DNA from: an uncultured Peptococcaceae bacterium
GTDB taxonomy: Bacteria > Bacillota > Limnochordia > Darwinibacteriales > Darwinibacteriaceae
Assembly: GCA_937988745.1 (NCBI GenBank)
Contig: CALKAR010000209.1
Location: 1 to 48,794 of the forward strand
Length of the DNA stretch: 48,794 bases
Reading direction: 5' to 3'
The notes under the pieces are model-generated. The model was not told the origin of the DNA. It saw only the letters and a program-made list of their open reading frames with translations, and did no database searches. This document shows, one piece after another, positions 25,616 to 33,855 of the stretch. A program made the position numbers and the translations under genes. The first letter of the stretch is position 1; each line of letters begins with the position of its first letter.

Positions 25616-25624
25616 ATTATATCA
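25616..25624 (-). promoter_or_regulatory. Extended -10 promoter candidate for ctc
   Basis: TGATATAAT on the minus strand: TATAAT at 25616-25621 with TG at 25623-25624. No good -35 at the right distance, so recognition would depend on the extended -10. Confidence 0.5.
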
Positions 25625-25627
25625 TAC

Positions 25628-26581
25628 TTAGTCAAACAGTTTGCTAACTGGCAGTTCTTCGTAGATACGCCGAATTGCTTCTGCAAAGAGAGGAGCCACT
25701 GACAGCTGCGTCAGTTTAGGAATCCGTTTTTCAATGGAAAGATGGATAGTATTGGTGACAACAATTTCTTTGATGGGGCTGGCCTGCAGAATTTCAGGCG
25801 CATTCCCGGAAAAGACGGGATGAGTGCAGCAGGCATAAACCTCTTTGGCACCCTGCTTGTTTAATGCCTCAGAAGCTTTAACGATCGTGCCGCCAGTGTC
25901 AATCAGGTCATCAATGATTATTGCGGTCTTACCTTCTACATTTCCGATGATATTCATGACTTCGGCTACATTAGGCTGCGGCCGGCGTTTGTCCACAATG
26001 GCGATCTGGCAGTTCAGCCGATCAGCCAGTTCACGGGCTCGAACTACACCGCCTACGTCAGGAGAAACCACAATTACATTTTCGAGATTCTTAGTCAGCA
26101 GATACTCAGTGATAATCGGCAGTGCCCGCAGGTTGTCCACAGGTATATCAAAGAAACCCTGAATTTGACCTGCGTGGAGATCCATGGTAACTACCCGGTC
26201 AGCACCGGCAGCTGTGAGTAAGTTAGCAATCAACTTTGCTGTGATGGGATCCCGCGGCTGAGTCTTGCGATCTTGACGTGCGTAGGGATAATAAGGAACC
26301 ACGGCGCAGATTTCCCGTGCCGATGCTCGACGCATAGCATCGATCATAATCAAGAGCTCCATTAAATGGCTGTCGCTGGGTGAGTTGCAGGGCTGAACAA
26401 GGAACACTTCCGCCCCCCGTACAGATTCATGAATTCTGGCTCTAATTTCACCGTCTTGAAAACGGCTGATCTCAGATTGGCCTAACTCTTCTCCCAAGCA
26501 CCTGCAGATCTCCTCGGCTAATTCCATATTAGCATTCCCAGTGAACACCTTAAGTTTTTTTGAGCGTTGTGTAACAGACAC
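25628..26581 (-). CDS. prs: Ribose-phosphate pyrophosphokinase
   Basis: 317 aa, class I PRPP synthase, making PRPP from ribose-5-phosphate and ATP. Motifs: SRFQDGEIRARIHESVRG near the N-terminus, YYPYARQDRK, VTMDLHAGQIQGFF, and the PRPP-binding loop AIIIDDLIDTGGTI (about 212-225). The start is GTG; its ribosome site GGAGGG lies inside the last codons of glmU, which ends at 26584, so the two are coupled. glmU-prs-ctc is the order in B. subtilis. Confidence 0.97.
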   Translation of the reverse strand: MSVTQRSKKLKVFTGNANMELAEEICRCLGEELGQSEISRFQDGEIRARIHESVRGAEVFLVQPCNSPSDSHLMELLIMIDAMRRASAREICAVVPYYPYARQDRKTQPRDPITAKLIANLLTAAGADRVVTMDLHAGQIQGFFDIPVDNLRALPIITEYLLTKNLENVIVVSPDVGGVVRARELADRLNCQIAIVDKRRPQPNVAEVMNIIGNVEGKTAIIIDDLIDTGGTIVKASEALNKQGAKEVYACCTHPVFSGNAPEILQASPIKEIVVTNTIHLSIEKRIPKLTQLSVAPLFAEAIRRIYEELPVSKLFD

Positions 26582-26583
26582 TT

Positions 26584-27612
26584 CTAGCCCTCCACCTTTT
26601 TACAATTCTTTACTACGCTAAAGGGATTAATCTGGATATAATTTCCAATTTCCGAATCAATTACAACAGAATACTCCACCTGAACACCATTGCCTATGAC
26701 ACTGTTTGACAGCCGGCAATGAGGGCCAATGACACAGTCTTCGCCGATCACTGTACCTGTTTGAATGATTGTTTGCGGATAAATCACCGTATCCTGACCA
26801 ATGCTGCAGCCCAGTTCGATATATGTACTCTCGGGATCGATAATAGTCACGCCCTGCAGCATGTGCTCTGTGCGAATACGTTCCTGCATAATGCGCTCTG
26901 CCTCGGCTAACTGAACACGGTCGTTAACTCCCATGCTTTCCCTCGGATCATCCATTACACAGCCTGCTGCCTTGTGCCCATCTCTAATCATTAAAGGAAG
27001 CACATCGGGCAGATAGTATTCGCCCTGAACATTATTAGGCGTAATTTGAGTCAAGTACTTAAACAAGAGCTGGCTGTCAAAGCAATACGTACCGGTATTT
27101 ATCTCATTGATCAGGCGTTCACTTTCGCTGGCATCTTTGTGTTCCACAATGGCCTTCACATCACCTGCATCATCGCGAATAATTCTTCCGTATCCAGTTG
27201 GATCGTCTACCCGAGCGGTCAAGACAGTGGCGGCAGCCCCCACCTCGTGATGATAAGCCATCAGCTGAGCAAAAGTACTTGCGCGAAAGAGGGGCGTGTC
27301 ACCGTATGTAACCAGCACGGAACCTTTAAACCCGGCCAAAGCGTCTCGACACTGATCTACAGCATGCCCTGTGCCCAGCTGCTCCGCCTGTTCGACACAG
27401 ATAACGTCGTTATCTAGAACCTGACGTACGGCATCCCCTTGATGCCCGACTACAACATAAATCTGCTGAAATCCGGCCTCCCGCACACTGCGCACAGCGT
27501 GCCGCACCATTTCTAGTCCAGCGATCTTGTGCAGCACCTTGGCCCGTTTGGACTTCATGCGCGAACCCTGTCCTGCGGCTAAAATAATGGCAGCTGTGTT
27601 ATATCCTGTCAT
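26584..27612 (-). CDS. glmU: GlmU-like N-acetylglucosamine-1-phosphate uridyltransferase, C-terminally short
   Basis: 342 aa against about 450-460 in normal GlmU. The pyrophosphorylase domain (1-about 228) is complete: LAAGQGSRMKSKRAKVLH with K25, EQLGTGHAV, TYGDTPLF and MGVNDRVQL. The left-handed beta helix then has only about four turns (IELGCSIGQDTVIYP, GTVIGEDCVIGP, NSVIGNG, SEIGNY) and stops at NPFSVVKNCKKVEG, before the acetyltransferase catalytic region (E. coli K351, H363, Y366 have no equivalent). The stop is natural: the prs ribosome site is embedded there and no frame beyond continues the fold. ATG 27612 follows GGGAGG by 7 nt. Confidence 0.92.
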   Translation of the reverse strand: MTGYNTAAIILAAGQGSRMKSKRAKVLHKIAGLEMVRHAVRSVREAGFQQIYVVVGHQGDAVRQVLDNDVICVEQAEQLGTGHAVDQCRDALAGFKGSVLVTYGDTPLFRASTFAQLMAYHHEVGAAATVLTARVDDPTGYGRIIRDDAGDVKAIVEHKDASESERLINEINTGTYCFDSQLLFKYLTQITPNNVQGEYYLPDVLPLMIRDGHKAAGCVMDDPRESMGVNDRVQLAEAERIMQERIRTEHMLQGVTIIDPESTYIELGCSIGQDTVIYPQTIIQTGTVIGEDCVIGPHCRLSNSVIGNGVQVEYSVVIDSEIGNYIQINPFSVVKNCKKVEG

Positions 27613-27694
27613 CGTCAGACCTCCCAACCTCGACACTTATCACTTCTGCCTCTAGCGCTTATTCCCCTTTTCCCAATGTTTCTTAATATCCTTA

Positions 27695-27727
27695 GACAAC
27701 AAAATAAAACCTCGCCATCAGACGAGG
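27695..27727 (-). terminator. Rho-independent terminator after the nucleotidyltransferase gene
   Basis: CCTCG/CGAGG stem (27710-27714 with 27723-27727) with an eight-base loop followed by UUUUAUUUUGUUG on the minus strand. glmU therefore needs its own promoter in the 80 bp that follow; I did not find a convincing one. Confidence 0.75.
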
Positions 27728-27729
27728 GG

Positions 27730-28500
27730 TTAAGCCTCCCTGCTTCCGCTTACAGCACTCATGAGACGTTCAGCCAACTCCAAGTCGCTGGGCTTATCCA
27801 CATCTGTCCCAATTTCTGGATATGGACTAATAATAGCCACACCCTTTACTCCCAGCAGTTGGCTGACACGTTTTTCCAGTTCAGACAAACTTAAGCGCTG
27901 CAGGAAGAATTTCAGCACAAAGGAAAATCCCAGCAATTGTGCAAGCTTCCAAGGCTTCTTGCGAAGCGTAAGTACCTTTTCCATCAAGACCTTAGAATTG
28001 GCTAAGACAGAAGGTGAAACCAAGACAATATTACCGCCGGTGAAGACACCTTCCTTGAGCTTCACATAAGTGCGCACACAATCGGGATAAACCTGGTCAT
28101 TAGCTTCTTTGGAAATGATGGGGTAATACACTTCAGCGTCGAGCTCAGCACAGCGGTCGAGGAAATCCTCTATTGCCTCTCTATGTATAAAGGGAATATC
28201 CGACGTTACTATCAAAACTTTAGGGCTGCCTTTTAGTGCTTCCGCGCCTAACAGCACATTGCTGGTTAGTGTAGGGCCTGATTCTACCAAGCGCACGCCA
28301 GCAGGCAGAATAGGAGCTATCGCTTTGGGCCCCACTACCACGATCTCCCGAATGCGGGGCGTGCTCTGGAGAGCTTCCACGACATACTTCACTAGTGGTT
28401 TCCCTCCGACAGGAATGGCAGCTTCATACTTTTCAGGACTAACTTCCTGCAGTCTACCCGTATTTGCAGCCCCTGCTAGAACAATAGCATCGACCTTCAT
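27730..28500 (-). CDS. Nucleotidyltransferase-family protein (NTP_transf_3/MobA-like)
   Basis: 256 aa. A GT-A nucleotidyltransferase fold: MKVDAIVLAGAANTGRLQEVSPEKYEAAIPVGGKPLVKYV at the N-terminus, where the usual LAGG is LAGA, then IVVVGP, and IVTSDIPFI as the metal-binding aspartate region (about 95-103). A second half has an amphipathic stretch (FFLQRLSLSELEKRVSQLLG). Such proteins occupy the ispE-glmU interval in several Firmicutes; no product is known. purR, yabJ and spoVG, present here in B. subtilis, are absent. ATG at 28500 follows GGAGGAG; the 28575 reading overlaps ispE and is discarded. Confidence 0.78.
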   Translation of the reverse strand: MKVDAIVLAGAANTGRLQEVSPEKYEAAIPVGGKPLVKYVVEALQSTPRIREIVVVGPKAIAPILPAGVRLVESGPTLTSNVLLGAEALKGSPKVLIVTSDIPFIHREAIEDFLDRCAELDAEVYYPIISKEANDQVYPDCVRTYVKLKEGVFTGGNIVLVSPSVLANSKVLMEKVLTLRKKPWKLAQLLGFSFVLKFFLQRLSLSELEKRVSQLLGVKGVAIISPYPEIGTDVDKPSDLELAERLMSAVSGSREA

Positions 28501-28517
28501 AGGTCTCCTCCATTCGC

Positions 28518-29381
28518 TTAACCAATTCCTCGCCCGACTGGGTGAGTTAGAATGACTTGCCCATGCCCCTGCCATCTTTCCTGAAATTCCTGGGCCCGCT
28601 CGTAGTCAGCAAAAACACCAAACACGGTGGGTCCGCTGCCTGACATCAGGACACCAAGGGCACCTGATTCGAACAAACGCATCTTCCATTCACTCACTTC
28701 AGGAAGCAGTTTAGCTGTCACCGTCTCTAAAACATTACCTAACTCAAGGGCAAGATCAGACCACCCCTGGCCACTGGCCAAGCGCCTGATAAAGCTCTTT
28801 GAATACTGCGTACCAAACGCAGTTGGTTGTAAGCCTTGATAGACAACCTTTGTAGAAGCATCGGCCTTAGGTTTTACTAGGGCAAACACGGCATGAGGCA
28901 CACTGGGCAGGTCAGTTAAAATCTCGCCTATGCCTTCTGCCAGCTGGGTTCCACCTACCAAGCAAAACGGAACATCGGCTCCAATCTGCACCCCCATCTG
29001 CCGAAGGGCCTCTGGCGATAACCCGGTCTCGAACAGGATGTCTAAACCATGAAGGACTGCCGCTGCATCAGCACTGCCCCCGCCTAAACCAGCAGCTGAT
29101 GGAATCTTCTTTTCGATAACTATCTCCACACCGCTGTCAATCTCCAGGGTGTTTAAAAAAAGCTCCGCTGCTCGCCATGCAGTATTTCGTTCATCAGTGG
29201 GGATTTGAGGCTCATCTACTATCAGTTTAATCCCTCTAGCGCGCTTACGCAAATGGATGTGATCAGCCAGAGCAATCGACTGCATCACACTTTCGAGAAG
29301 ATGGTAACCATCAGTTCGCCTCCCCACAACATCTAGGGTCAGATTTATCTTGGCCCTAGCCTGGAGAGATATTCCACCCAA
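28518..29381 (-). CDS. ispE: 4-diphosphocytidyl-2-C-methyl-D-erythritol kinase
   Basis: 287 aa, GHMP kinase of the MEP isoprenoid pathway. Motifs: ARAKINLTLDVVGRRTDGYH (about 8-27), the phosphate loop IPSAAGLGGGSADAAA (about 94-109), and LMSGSGPTVFG (about 245-255). Start is TTG at 29381 with a weak GGGGTG upstream. A 23-codon frame opening at 29416 overlaps the start out of frame. The neighbour downstream starts 17 bp after it. Confidence 0.95.
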   Translation of the reverse strand: MGGISLQARAKINLTLDVVGRRTDGYHLLESVMQSIALADHIHLRKRARGIKLIVDEPQIPTDERNTAWRAAELFLNTLEIDSGVEIVIEKKIPSAAGLGGGSADAAAVLHGLDILFETGLSPEALRQMGVQIGADVPFCLVGGTQLAEGIGEILTDLPSVPHAVFALVKPKADASTKVVYQGLQPTAFGTQYSKSFIRRLASGQGWSDLALELGNVLETVTAKLLPEVSEWKMRLFESGALGVLMSGSGPTVFGVFADYERAQEFQERWQGHGQVILTHPVGRGIG

Positions 29382-29437
29382 TGCTGATCACCCCGTTCTA
29401 AACAGTAGTTCAGCATGGGTTTAAAAAACCCTCCTGT

Positions 29438-29881
29438 CTATTTAGGACGGCGGAGCAAAAGCCAAGCACCTGCTGCCATAAAGGCGATTCCCACTGCTTT
29501 TAAGTAATTAAAGGGAGCCTTTTCCATGCCAAACCACCCAAAAAGATCGATAAGAACTGCTGTGCCCACCTGTCCGACAATAATTGCTGTGGTGGCAGAA
29601 GCGGCTCCAACTTCTCCTATAGCCAGTGCCACCAAGAGCACGATACCAATTCCGAGCACTCCACCCAAGTAGGTGTACCAAGGTGCCTGAAGAGCTTGGC
29701 GCCAGTTGCCCTGTCCTAACCGAAAGAGCAGTAGAACTGCCCCGGTAAGTGATCCAATGATGTGCACGACAAATGAAGCCTCGAGAAGCCCCAACACTTT
29801 GCTTAAGCCTGAGTTGAGGGTACCTTGTACCGCCATGAGGGCTCCAGAAATTGCAGCAGCTGCCAGTGCAAGTATTGACAT
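29438..29881 (-). CDS. DMT-family transporter, YdcZ/DUF606 type
   Basis: 147 aa with five hydrophobic segments, the single-repeat length of DUF606 (YdcZ) proteins. Typical segments: LMAVQGTLNSGLSKVLG at the N-terminus, APWYTYLGGVLGIGIVLLVA and GVGAASATTAIIVGQ-like in the middle. Such small EamA-fold proteins act as dimers; substrate unknown. AAAGGTG precedes the ATG. It sits between the sipL-like gene, which has a terminator, and ispE. Confidence 0.8.
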   Translation of the reverse strand: MSILALAAAAISGALMAVQGTLNSGLSKVLGLLEASFVVHIIGSLTGAVLLLFRLGQGNWRQALQAPWYTYLGGVLGIGIVLLVALAIGEVGAASATTAIIVGQVGTAVLIDLFGWFGMEKAPFNYLKAVGIAFMAAGAWLLLRRPK

Positions 29882-29933
29882 CCAATCACCTTTTTCGCTA
29901 AGAAATGCTGCCTATTAGTATGCCCTCTAAATG

Positions 29934-29960
29934 TAAAAAAGATGGACCCGGAGGCCCACC
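29934..29960 (-). terminator. Rho-independent terminator of the SPOCS/LysM gene
   Basis: An eight-bp stem with G-U pairs formed by GGTGGGCC and the facing bases, a short loop, and UUUUUU on the minus strand, 14 bp past the stop. Confidence 0.8.
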
Positions 29961-29973
29961 TTTTCCGTTCTAA

Positions 29974-31560
29974 CTATTTTCTCGGAATGCATATCTTGTC
30001 ACCGGGGCGGAGCTCTATCTCACCTTCACCCTGCAGCCACGAATTAGCCTGCAGGATGGCCGCTTCGTCAGAATGATACTGTCTAGCCAGTTTCCAAAGT
30101 GTATCTTTTTCCTGTACGAAGATATAAGTAACTGACGGTGGGTCGGGATCGGGCGGCGTCATTTCGATGGCTTCTACTACCACGTCTGCCTGAATTTCTT
30201 CCAAGGCCTCAACGTCAAACCGCAGGGTCACAAAAACCTCGATCGTCTCCCGGTTTATTAAGTCTGTCTTGATATCCTTGACCGCTGTTGTGAAGTTGAC
30301 TTTCATTCCTGGCTCAAGGCCGCCTATAACAATAGACTGCTGAATTGGAAGAGCGGCAGGAAAGACGACAGAGTGAAGTGGTTTTAGTTCTTCATCGGTA
30401 TAAGCAAGGTAAACCAGCTCGACATCAAGAGCACCTTCTAGGGTGATCTTATCTTCCTCAACGCGGTAATCTACTATCTGAGGCCGCGCCTCTGCCCGCA
30501 AGAGTTCTCTGATGGGAAGGTCTGTTTCTGTCAGTTCGAGAATGCCCTGAATGACAGTCTGATGTACCTTTTCGTTGACAATGCTGTCCACATTGATGGT
30601 CTCAGTGCGGGTCTCAATGGATTCATCGGTTGGACACGACAGGTTAGTCAGCACTCGAGTTACCTGCCTGCGAAAAACCTCAGCAGTACCGCTTACCGAA
30701 AGCTCGATTCTGGCTGCTCTGCCATCATTAACCACAAAGGAATCCCAGTTAGCTGTGGTCTTAATCTTTACCCCCATATCCTGTTCTAGCGCAGAATCAC
30801 TGTAGTCTACTTCGAGTGGAAGCATGTTCTCAAAAACAACGCGCCGTACTCCGCCTCCAACGGCGGAATAGATCAGTTCAACTTCTGCAGTACCTGTAAT
30901 GGTCATTTTGCCCTGCTGCACTTCGACAGGCGGAAGCACCAATTCACAGCGGACATCCAGGATCTTGTTGATGGACTCTGCTTCTTCAGGAAGCTCCAGA
31001 ATCCCGGTAATCTCCTTGTGGAAAGGTACTTCCACAACCGGAAGCCGAGTATTGAGTGTAAGTTCGTCTGTCACGAGTTTCTTAGGTGCTCCCACTGCAG
31101 CTGCGGTAATCACAGTGTGTGATTGACCCAACTTAATTGACGCCTTAGTAAGAGTCAACACATCAAGATCAACAACTCTCCCGTCAGGGCGCACCTCATA
31201 TTCACAGCCAATGACCTCTAAAGCCGCCTCGGCGGTCATATAGGGTTCAGCGCCGATGATCTCTACGTAATGGTCGAAGGGGATAGCACCAGGCCATTCG
31301 ACGCGCTGCAGCTCGGCAATATCACCCTCAAGGACCTCGGGTACGTAGACCATCTGGATATCGATTGCACCCTGCAGCTTTACCTGATCTTCCCCCGCAG
31401 CGATCTTCGAAATGACCGGATGGCCCTTTACCCAGACCACTCTGGCGATTCCTTCAGCGTTCACGGGCAGCTCGACGGTGCCTTGAAAAACAGCTTGGAG
31501 GCTATTGTCCCCAAGTTGGTTTTCCACGTACAGGCGCTCTTCTTTTACACGCAGGCTCAT
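29974..31560 (-). CDS. SipL-like spore coat/morphogenesis protein (SPOCS/DUF3794 domains + LysM)
   Basis: 528 aa. At least three repeats of the SPOCS (DUF3794) beta domain, each about 110-150 residues, recognisable by recurring V-L/I-x-G-x-x-x-V-x-x-x-Y-V/S patterns (ITGTAEVELIYSA, LEGALDVELVYLA), followed by a C-terminal LysM (TYIFVQEKDTLWKLARQYH, about 480-525). This is the architecture of clostridial SipL, the SpoIVA partner in coat assembly. The ATG at 31560 follows GAGGGGG by 6 nt; the longer reading from 31680 overlaps the upstream gene. It ends with its own terminator. Confidence 0.82.
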   Translation of the reverse strand: MSLRVKEERLYVENQLGDNSLQAVFQGTVELPVNAEGIARVVWVKGHPVISKIAAGEDQVKLQGAIDIQMVYVPEVLEGDIAELQRVEWPGAIPFDHYVEIIGAEPYMTAEAALEVIGCEYEVRPDGRVVDLDVLTLTKASIKLGQSHTVITAAAVGAPKKLVTDELTLNTRLPVVEVPFHKEITGILELPEEAESINKILDVRCELVLPPVEVQQGKMTITGTAEVELIYSAVGGGVRRVVFENMLPLEVDYSDSALEQDMGVKIKTTANWDSFVVNDGRAARIELSVSGTAEVFRRQVTRVLTNLSCPTDESIETRTETINVDSIVNEKVHQTVIQGILELTETDLPIRELLRAEARPQIVDYRVEEDKITLEGALDVELVYLAYTDEELKPLHSVVFPAALPIQQSIVIGGLEPGMKVNFTTAVKDIKTDLINRETIEVFVTLRFDVEALEEIQADVVVEAIEMTPPDPDPPSVTYIFVQEKDTLWKLARQYHSDEAAILQANSWLQGEGEIELRPGDKICIPRK

Positions 31561-31637
31561 CTCTTTCCCCCTCTTTGCAGCAATAGTGCTTTCTCTAATT
31601 CCTATGAGGACTTTTCCAAAAAAATGAACAGAAAAAC

Positions 31638-32885
31638 TTAAAAGTGCGCTGTGCGAAAATGGGAACGCAGAGCATTCCACAGACGGGCATCTTCCATCCC
31701 CAGTCGATCTATAACGACACCAGCGAGGTTATAGGCATTTACTAAGCCCACAACCTGGTTGAATGTACTGCGGTGTACAAGGCGAAGATGATATTCTGTT
31801 CCCTTATGCATGAAGTGATAAAATGCTGTTCCATCTTCACCCTGGCGGATTCGGGCGTTGTGGCGATATACTTTCGCGACTGCTTCAGAGTGAGACAGAA
31901 CAACCGGCGGAGTGTTAGGTTCACTTAAGTTCCAAAGCAGAGCATAGACAGGTATGCGCAGCAGAAGCTTCCAAGAACTAACTTCTCGCAGCAGAGGCCA
32001 GAGAAGCCTTTCCACCGCTTGACGAGAAACGACAGGAGCTGGGACTGTTGGCTGAGGTATCTGCACCACAATGCGATCAACAGCGGCATTAAGCCTCCGA
32101 TAATCCAACCCGCTGGTCAAGCCCCGGCGCGGCACACCAGGGCCAATCTGAACCAAAATTCGCTTTTGGGGAAGGAGTTTGCGAACCCTTTTTATTAAGT
32201 TGAGATAGCGGCCTCCATCAACCCGAGCCAGCTCCTCAAAGCAGAAGCACACTCCCCCCGTATTCTTGCTAATATCTTTGATACGCTGGGCAAGACGTTT
32301 CCGGCGGAATGGAGTACAGATCTGGTTGTGCATCCACAACACAGGCTCGGAACTTCCAGTGCAGAGGGCCACAAGACAAGTGGGCCCTGGTGGACACACC
32401 GCTTCTTTTTCACCTGTGTCACACAAATCCACTGGTATGAGCACACCTGTCAGATCCTGATCTGGACCAGGGACTGTTTCGCCTACAGCCCAAACCTCTC
32501 GGTCAAAGAATACCAAGCGCTGCCCTGCATAAAGATTACGAATGCGATTGTTTGCAGCGAACGCTTCAACGCCCACACCGTATTTGTCAGCAATCTGCTC
32601 AATGGTTTCCCCTGGTTCTACTCGATGAATCAAGCGGGTAATTGGGAGCTTATCCTCTTTTAGGAGGGCGTAAACCGCCTTGCCAGCTTTCCCGTCGGAC
32701 ACAAGGCCGTAATCCCGTTGAAACTGCTGCAGTGCCTCGCGAGTTAGATAACCGAAATGAGTTTCCTCGGGCGGAATATCATAGCCGCGGGCACGCAAGT
32801 TCTCCTGCAGCTGCAGCACATCTGGACCGCGCATTCCCATAGTTAATACCCGTGAGCCAAACTTGTACCGATTGACAAGCCCCAT
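31638..32885 (-). CDS. Peptidoglycan-binding / LysM / GH18-like protein, probably catalytically altered
   Basis: 415 aa. PG_binding_1 domain (about 16-75: LTMGMRGPDVLQLQENLRARG, QQFQRDYGL), LysM (about 86-126: HRVEPGETIEQIADKYGV) and a GH18-like C-terminal region (about 145-415). The GH18 active-site motif DGxDxDxE reads GGVCFCFE at 210-217: both following aspartates are cysteines (C213, C215) and only E217 is kept. No signal peptide is visible. It resembles YaaH/SleL-type spore cortex or coat proteins. ATG at 32885 follows GAGGGGG by 7 nt. It lies between veg and the sipL-like gene, so spore-coat use is likely. Confidence 0.75.
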   Translation of the reverse strand: MGLVNRYKFGSRVLTMGMRGPDVLQLQENLRARGYDIPPEETHFGYLTREALQQFQRDYGLVSDGKAGKAVYALLKEDKLPITRLIHRVEPGETIEQIADKYGVGVEAFAANNRIRNLYAGQRLVFFDREVWAVGETVPGPDQDLTGVLIPVDLCDTGEKEAVCPPGPTCLVALCTGSSEPVLWMHNQICTPFRRKRLAQRIKDISKNTGGVCFCFEELARVDGGRYLNLIKRVRKLLPQKRILVQIGPGVPRRGLTSGLDYRRLNAAVDRIVVQIPQPTVPAPVVSRQAVERLLWPLLREVSSWKLLLRIPVYALLWNLSEPNTPPVVLSHSEAVAKVYRHNARIRQGEDGTAFYHFMHKGTEYHLRLVHRSTFNQVVGLVNAYNLAGVVIDRLGMEDARLWNALRSHFRTAHF

Positions 32886-32924
32886 GGCAACGCCCCCTCG
32901 CAACATGGATATGTTTTGGGACAC

Positions 32925-32954
32925 AAAAAAAGCACCGTCGCCGGTGCTTTTTTT
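32925..32954. terminator. Terminator after veg, symmetric
   Basis: A seven-bp stem (32931-32937 / 32942-32948) with a four-base loop and A/T runs of six to seven on both sides. It would stop veg transcripts on the minus strand; downstream spore genes then need another promoter. Confidence 0.92.
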
Positions 32955-32964
32955 CTATTCGAAC

Positions 32965-33231
32965 CTACATGTTCGCCGCTCCAATAACAGTGTCATCAAC
33001 AGTGATTTCTACAGTGCGAGTAAGGACGTCTGCATAAGTGTAGGATAAGCGTCTGACCGAATTTGACTTATCTAGTTTGACAACGAAGAGCTTCGGGTAT
33101 GTGCTTTCGATGATGCCTTCGGTCTCTACAACCTTCTTACGGCCCCGGTTAGCTCTCAGTTTAACACGCTTACCAACACAGGATTCAAGGTCCAACTTAA
33201 TCTGCTCGATAGTCGGAGTGTTTTCAGCCAT
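32965..33231 (-). CDS. veg: Veg protein, biofilm/spore-related regulator
   Basis: 88 aa, close to B. subtilis Veg: IEQIKLDLESCVGKRVKLRANRGRKKVVETEG and the SYTYADVLTRTVEI segment. An SH3-like small protein, highly expressed, linked to biofilm gene control in Bacillus. ATG at 33231 follows AAGGTGA. It is preceded by two strong promoters and followed by a terminator, so it is a monocistronic gene of high output. It sits next to ksgA as in B. subtilis. Confidence 0.92.
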   Translation of the reverse strand: MAENTPTIEQIKLDLESCVGKRVKLRANRGRKKVVETEGIIESTYPKLFVVKLDKSNSVRRLSYTYADVLTRTVEITVDDTVIGAANM

Positions 33232-33264
33232 CCCTGTCACCTTCCTTACACCCGTGATGGGTAT

Positions 33265-33293
33265 ATTCTATCACAGAACAGGTGACGTGTCAA
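33265..33293 (-). promoter_or_regulatory. veg promoter P2 (proximal), sigma-A
   Basis: TTGACA (33288-33293), 17 bases, TAGAAT (33265-33270). Start site about 27 nt before the veg ATG. Confidence 0.9.
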
Positions 33294-33303
33294 TAAATCT
33301 AAT

Positions 33304-33332
33304 ATTTTACCAAGTGGCCTGTACGCTGTCAA
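33304..33332 (-). promoter_or_regulatory. veg promoter P1 (distal), sigma-A
   Basis: TTGACA (33327-33332), 17 bases, TAAAAT (33304-33309). It lies 39 bp upstream of P2, in the same direction. Confidence 0.88.
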
Positions 33333-33380
33333 GATGTTTTTTGTAGGTTGTTTTTCTACCTTTACCTAATCTACCTCGGA

Positions 33381-33854
33381 TTATTTCGTAAAACGATCGG
33401 CTACAGTCGATGCACCATACGCCTGAGGCTTGATCCGGCAGGTGAAACCAGAGCCGTTAACCATTCCGACTACCTCTTTGATCAGTTCCTTAGTAGCTCC
33501 GTTGCTTCCAACATCGAGATGGATTTCAACATCCATATCCTGTCCTAAATCAGCCATCTTAGACAAGACTTGACTAGCAACGGATAAGCTCTGCGAAGCC
33601 TCGTAAAAAATGCGCTGCCTCAAAGAGCGTGTATAGTTCTCCGATTTGCGCGTGTAGAAAAACCGCGCACCTTTGCCTTTGCGGTGGATAATCAATGCGG
33701 TCACGTAAGTGGTTTCCGCATGACCCCGCAGCTGCGAATCAGTTCCAATGATCAGCCGAAAGCTTTCGTTGGGATACTGATCAATATATGCGCGGATTTC
33801 CTCAAATACTTCATCAAATGTGAGCCTACCCTTACTCGGACTGATGAATATCAT
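33381..33854 (-). CDS. YkuK-like DUF458 protein, RNase H-like fold
   Basis: 157 aa. Recognised by RLIIGTDSQLRGHAETTYVTALIIHRKGKGARFFYTR (about 33-69) and VEIHLDVGSNGATKELIKEVVGM (about 108-130), the two conserved acidic blocks of DUF458, a predicted RNase H-like family. No activity is known. It begins one base after ksgA ends, so it is coupled to it. B. subtilis has yabG between ksgA and veg; a YkuK relative takes its place here. Confidence 0.82.
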   Translation of the reverse strand: MIFISPSKGRLTFDEVFEEIRAYIDQYPNESFRLIIGTDSQLRGHAETTYVTALIIHRKGKGARFFYTRKSENYTRSLRQRIFYEASQSLSVASQVLSKMADLGQDMDVEIHLDVGSNGATKELIKEVVGMVNGSGFTCRIKPQAYGASTVADRFTK

Positions 33855-33855
33855 G

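Noticed and set aside
29345..29416. 23-codon reading frame starting in the DMT-ispE gap and overlapping the ispE start out of frame
   Set aside because: A GGAGGG lies upstream but is separated from the ATG by a GGGTTT/AAACCC hairpin; nothing else supports it as a gene. It could at most act as a coupling leader.
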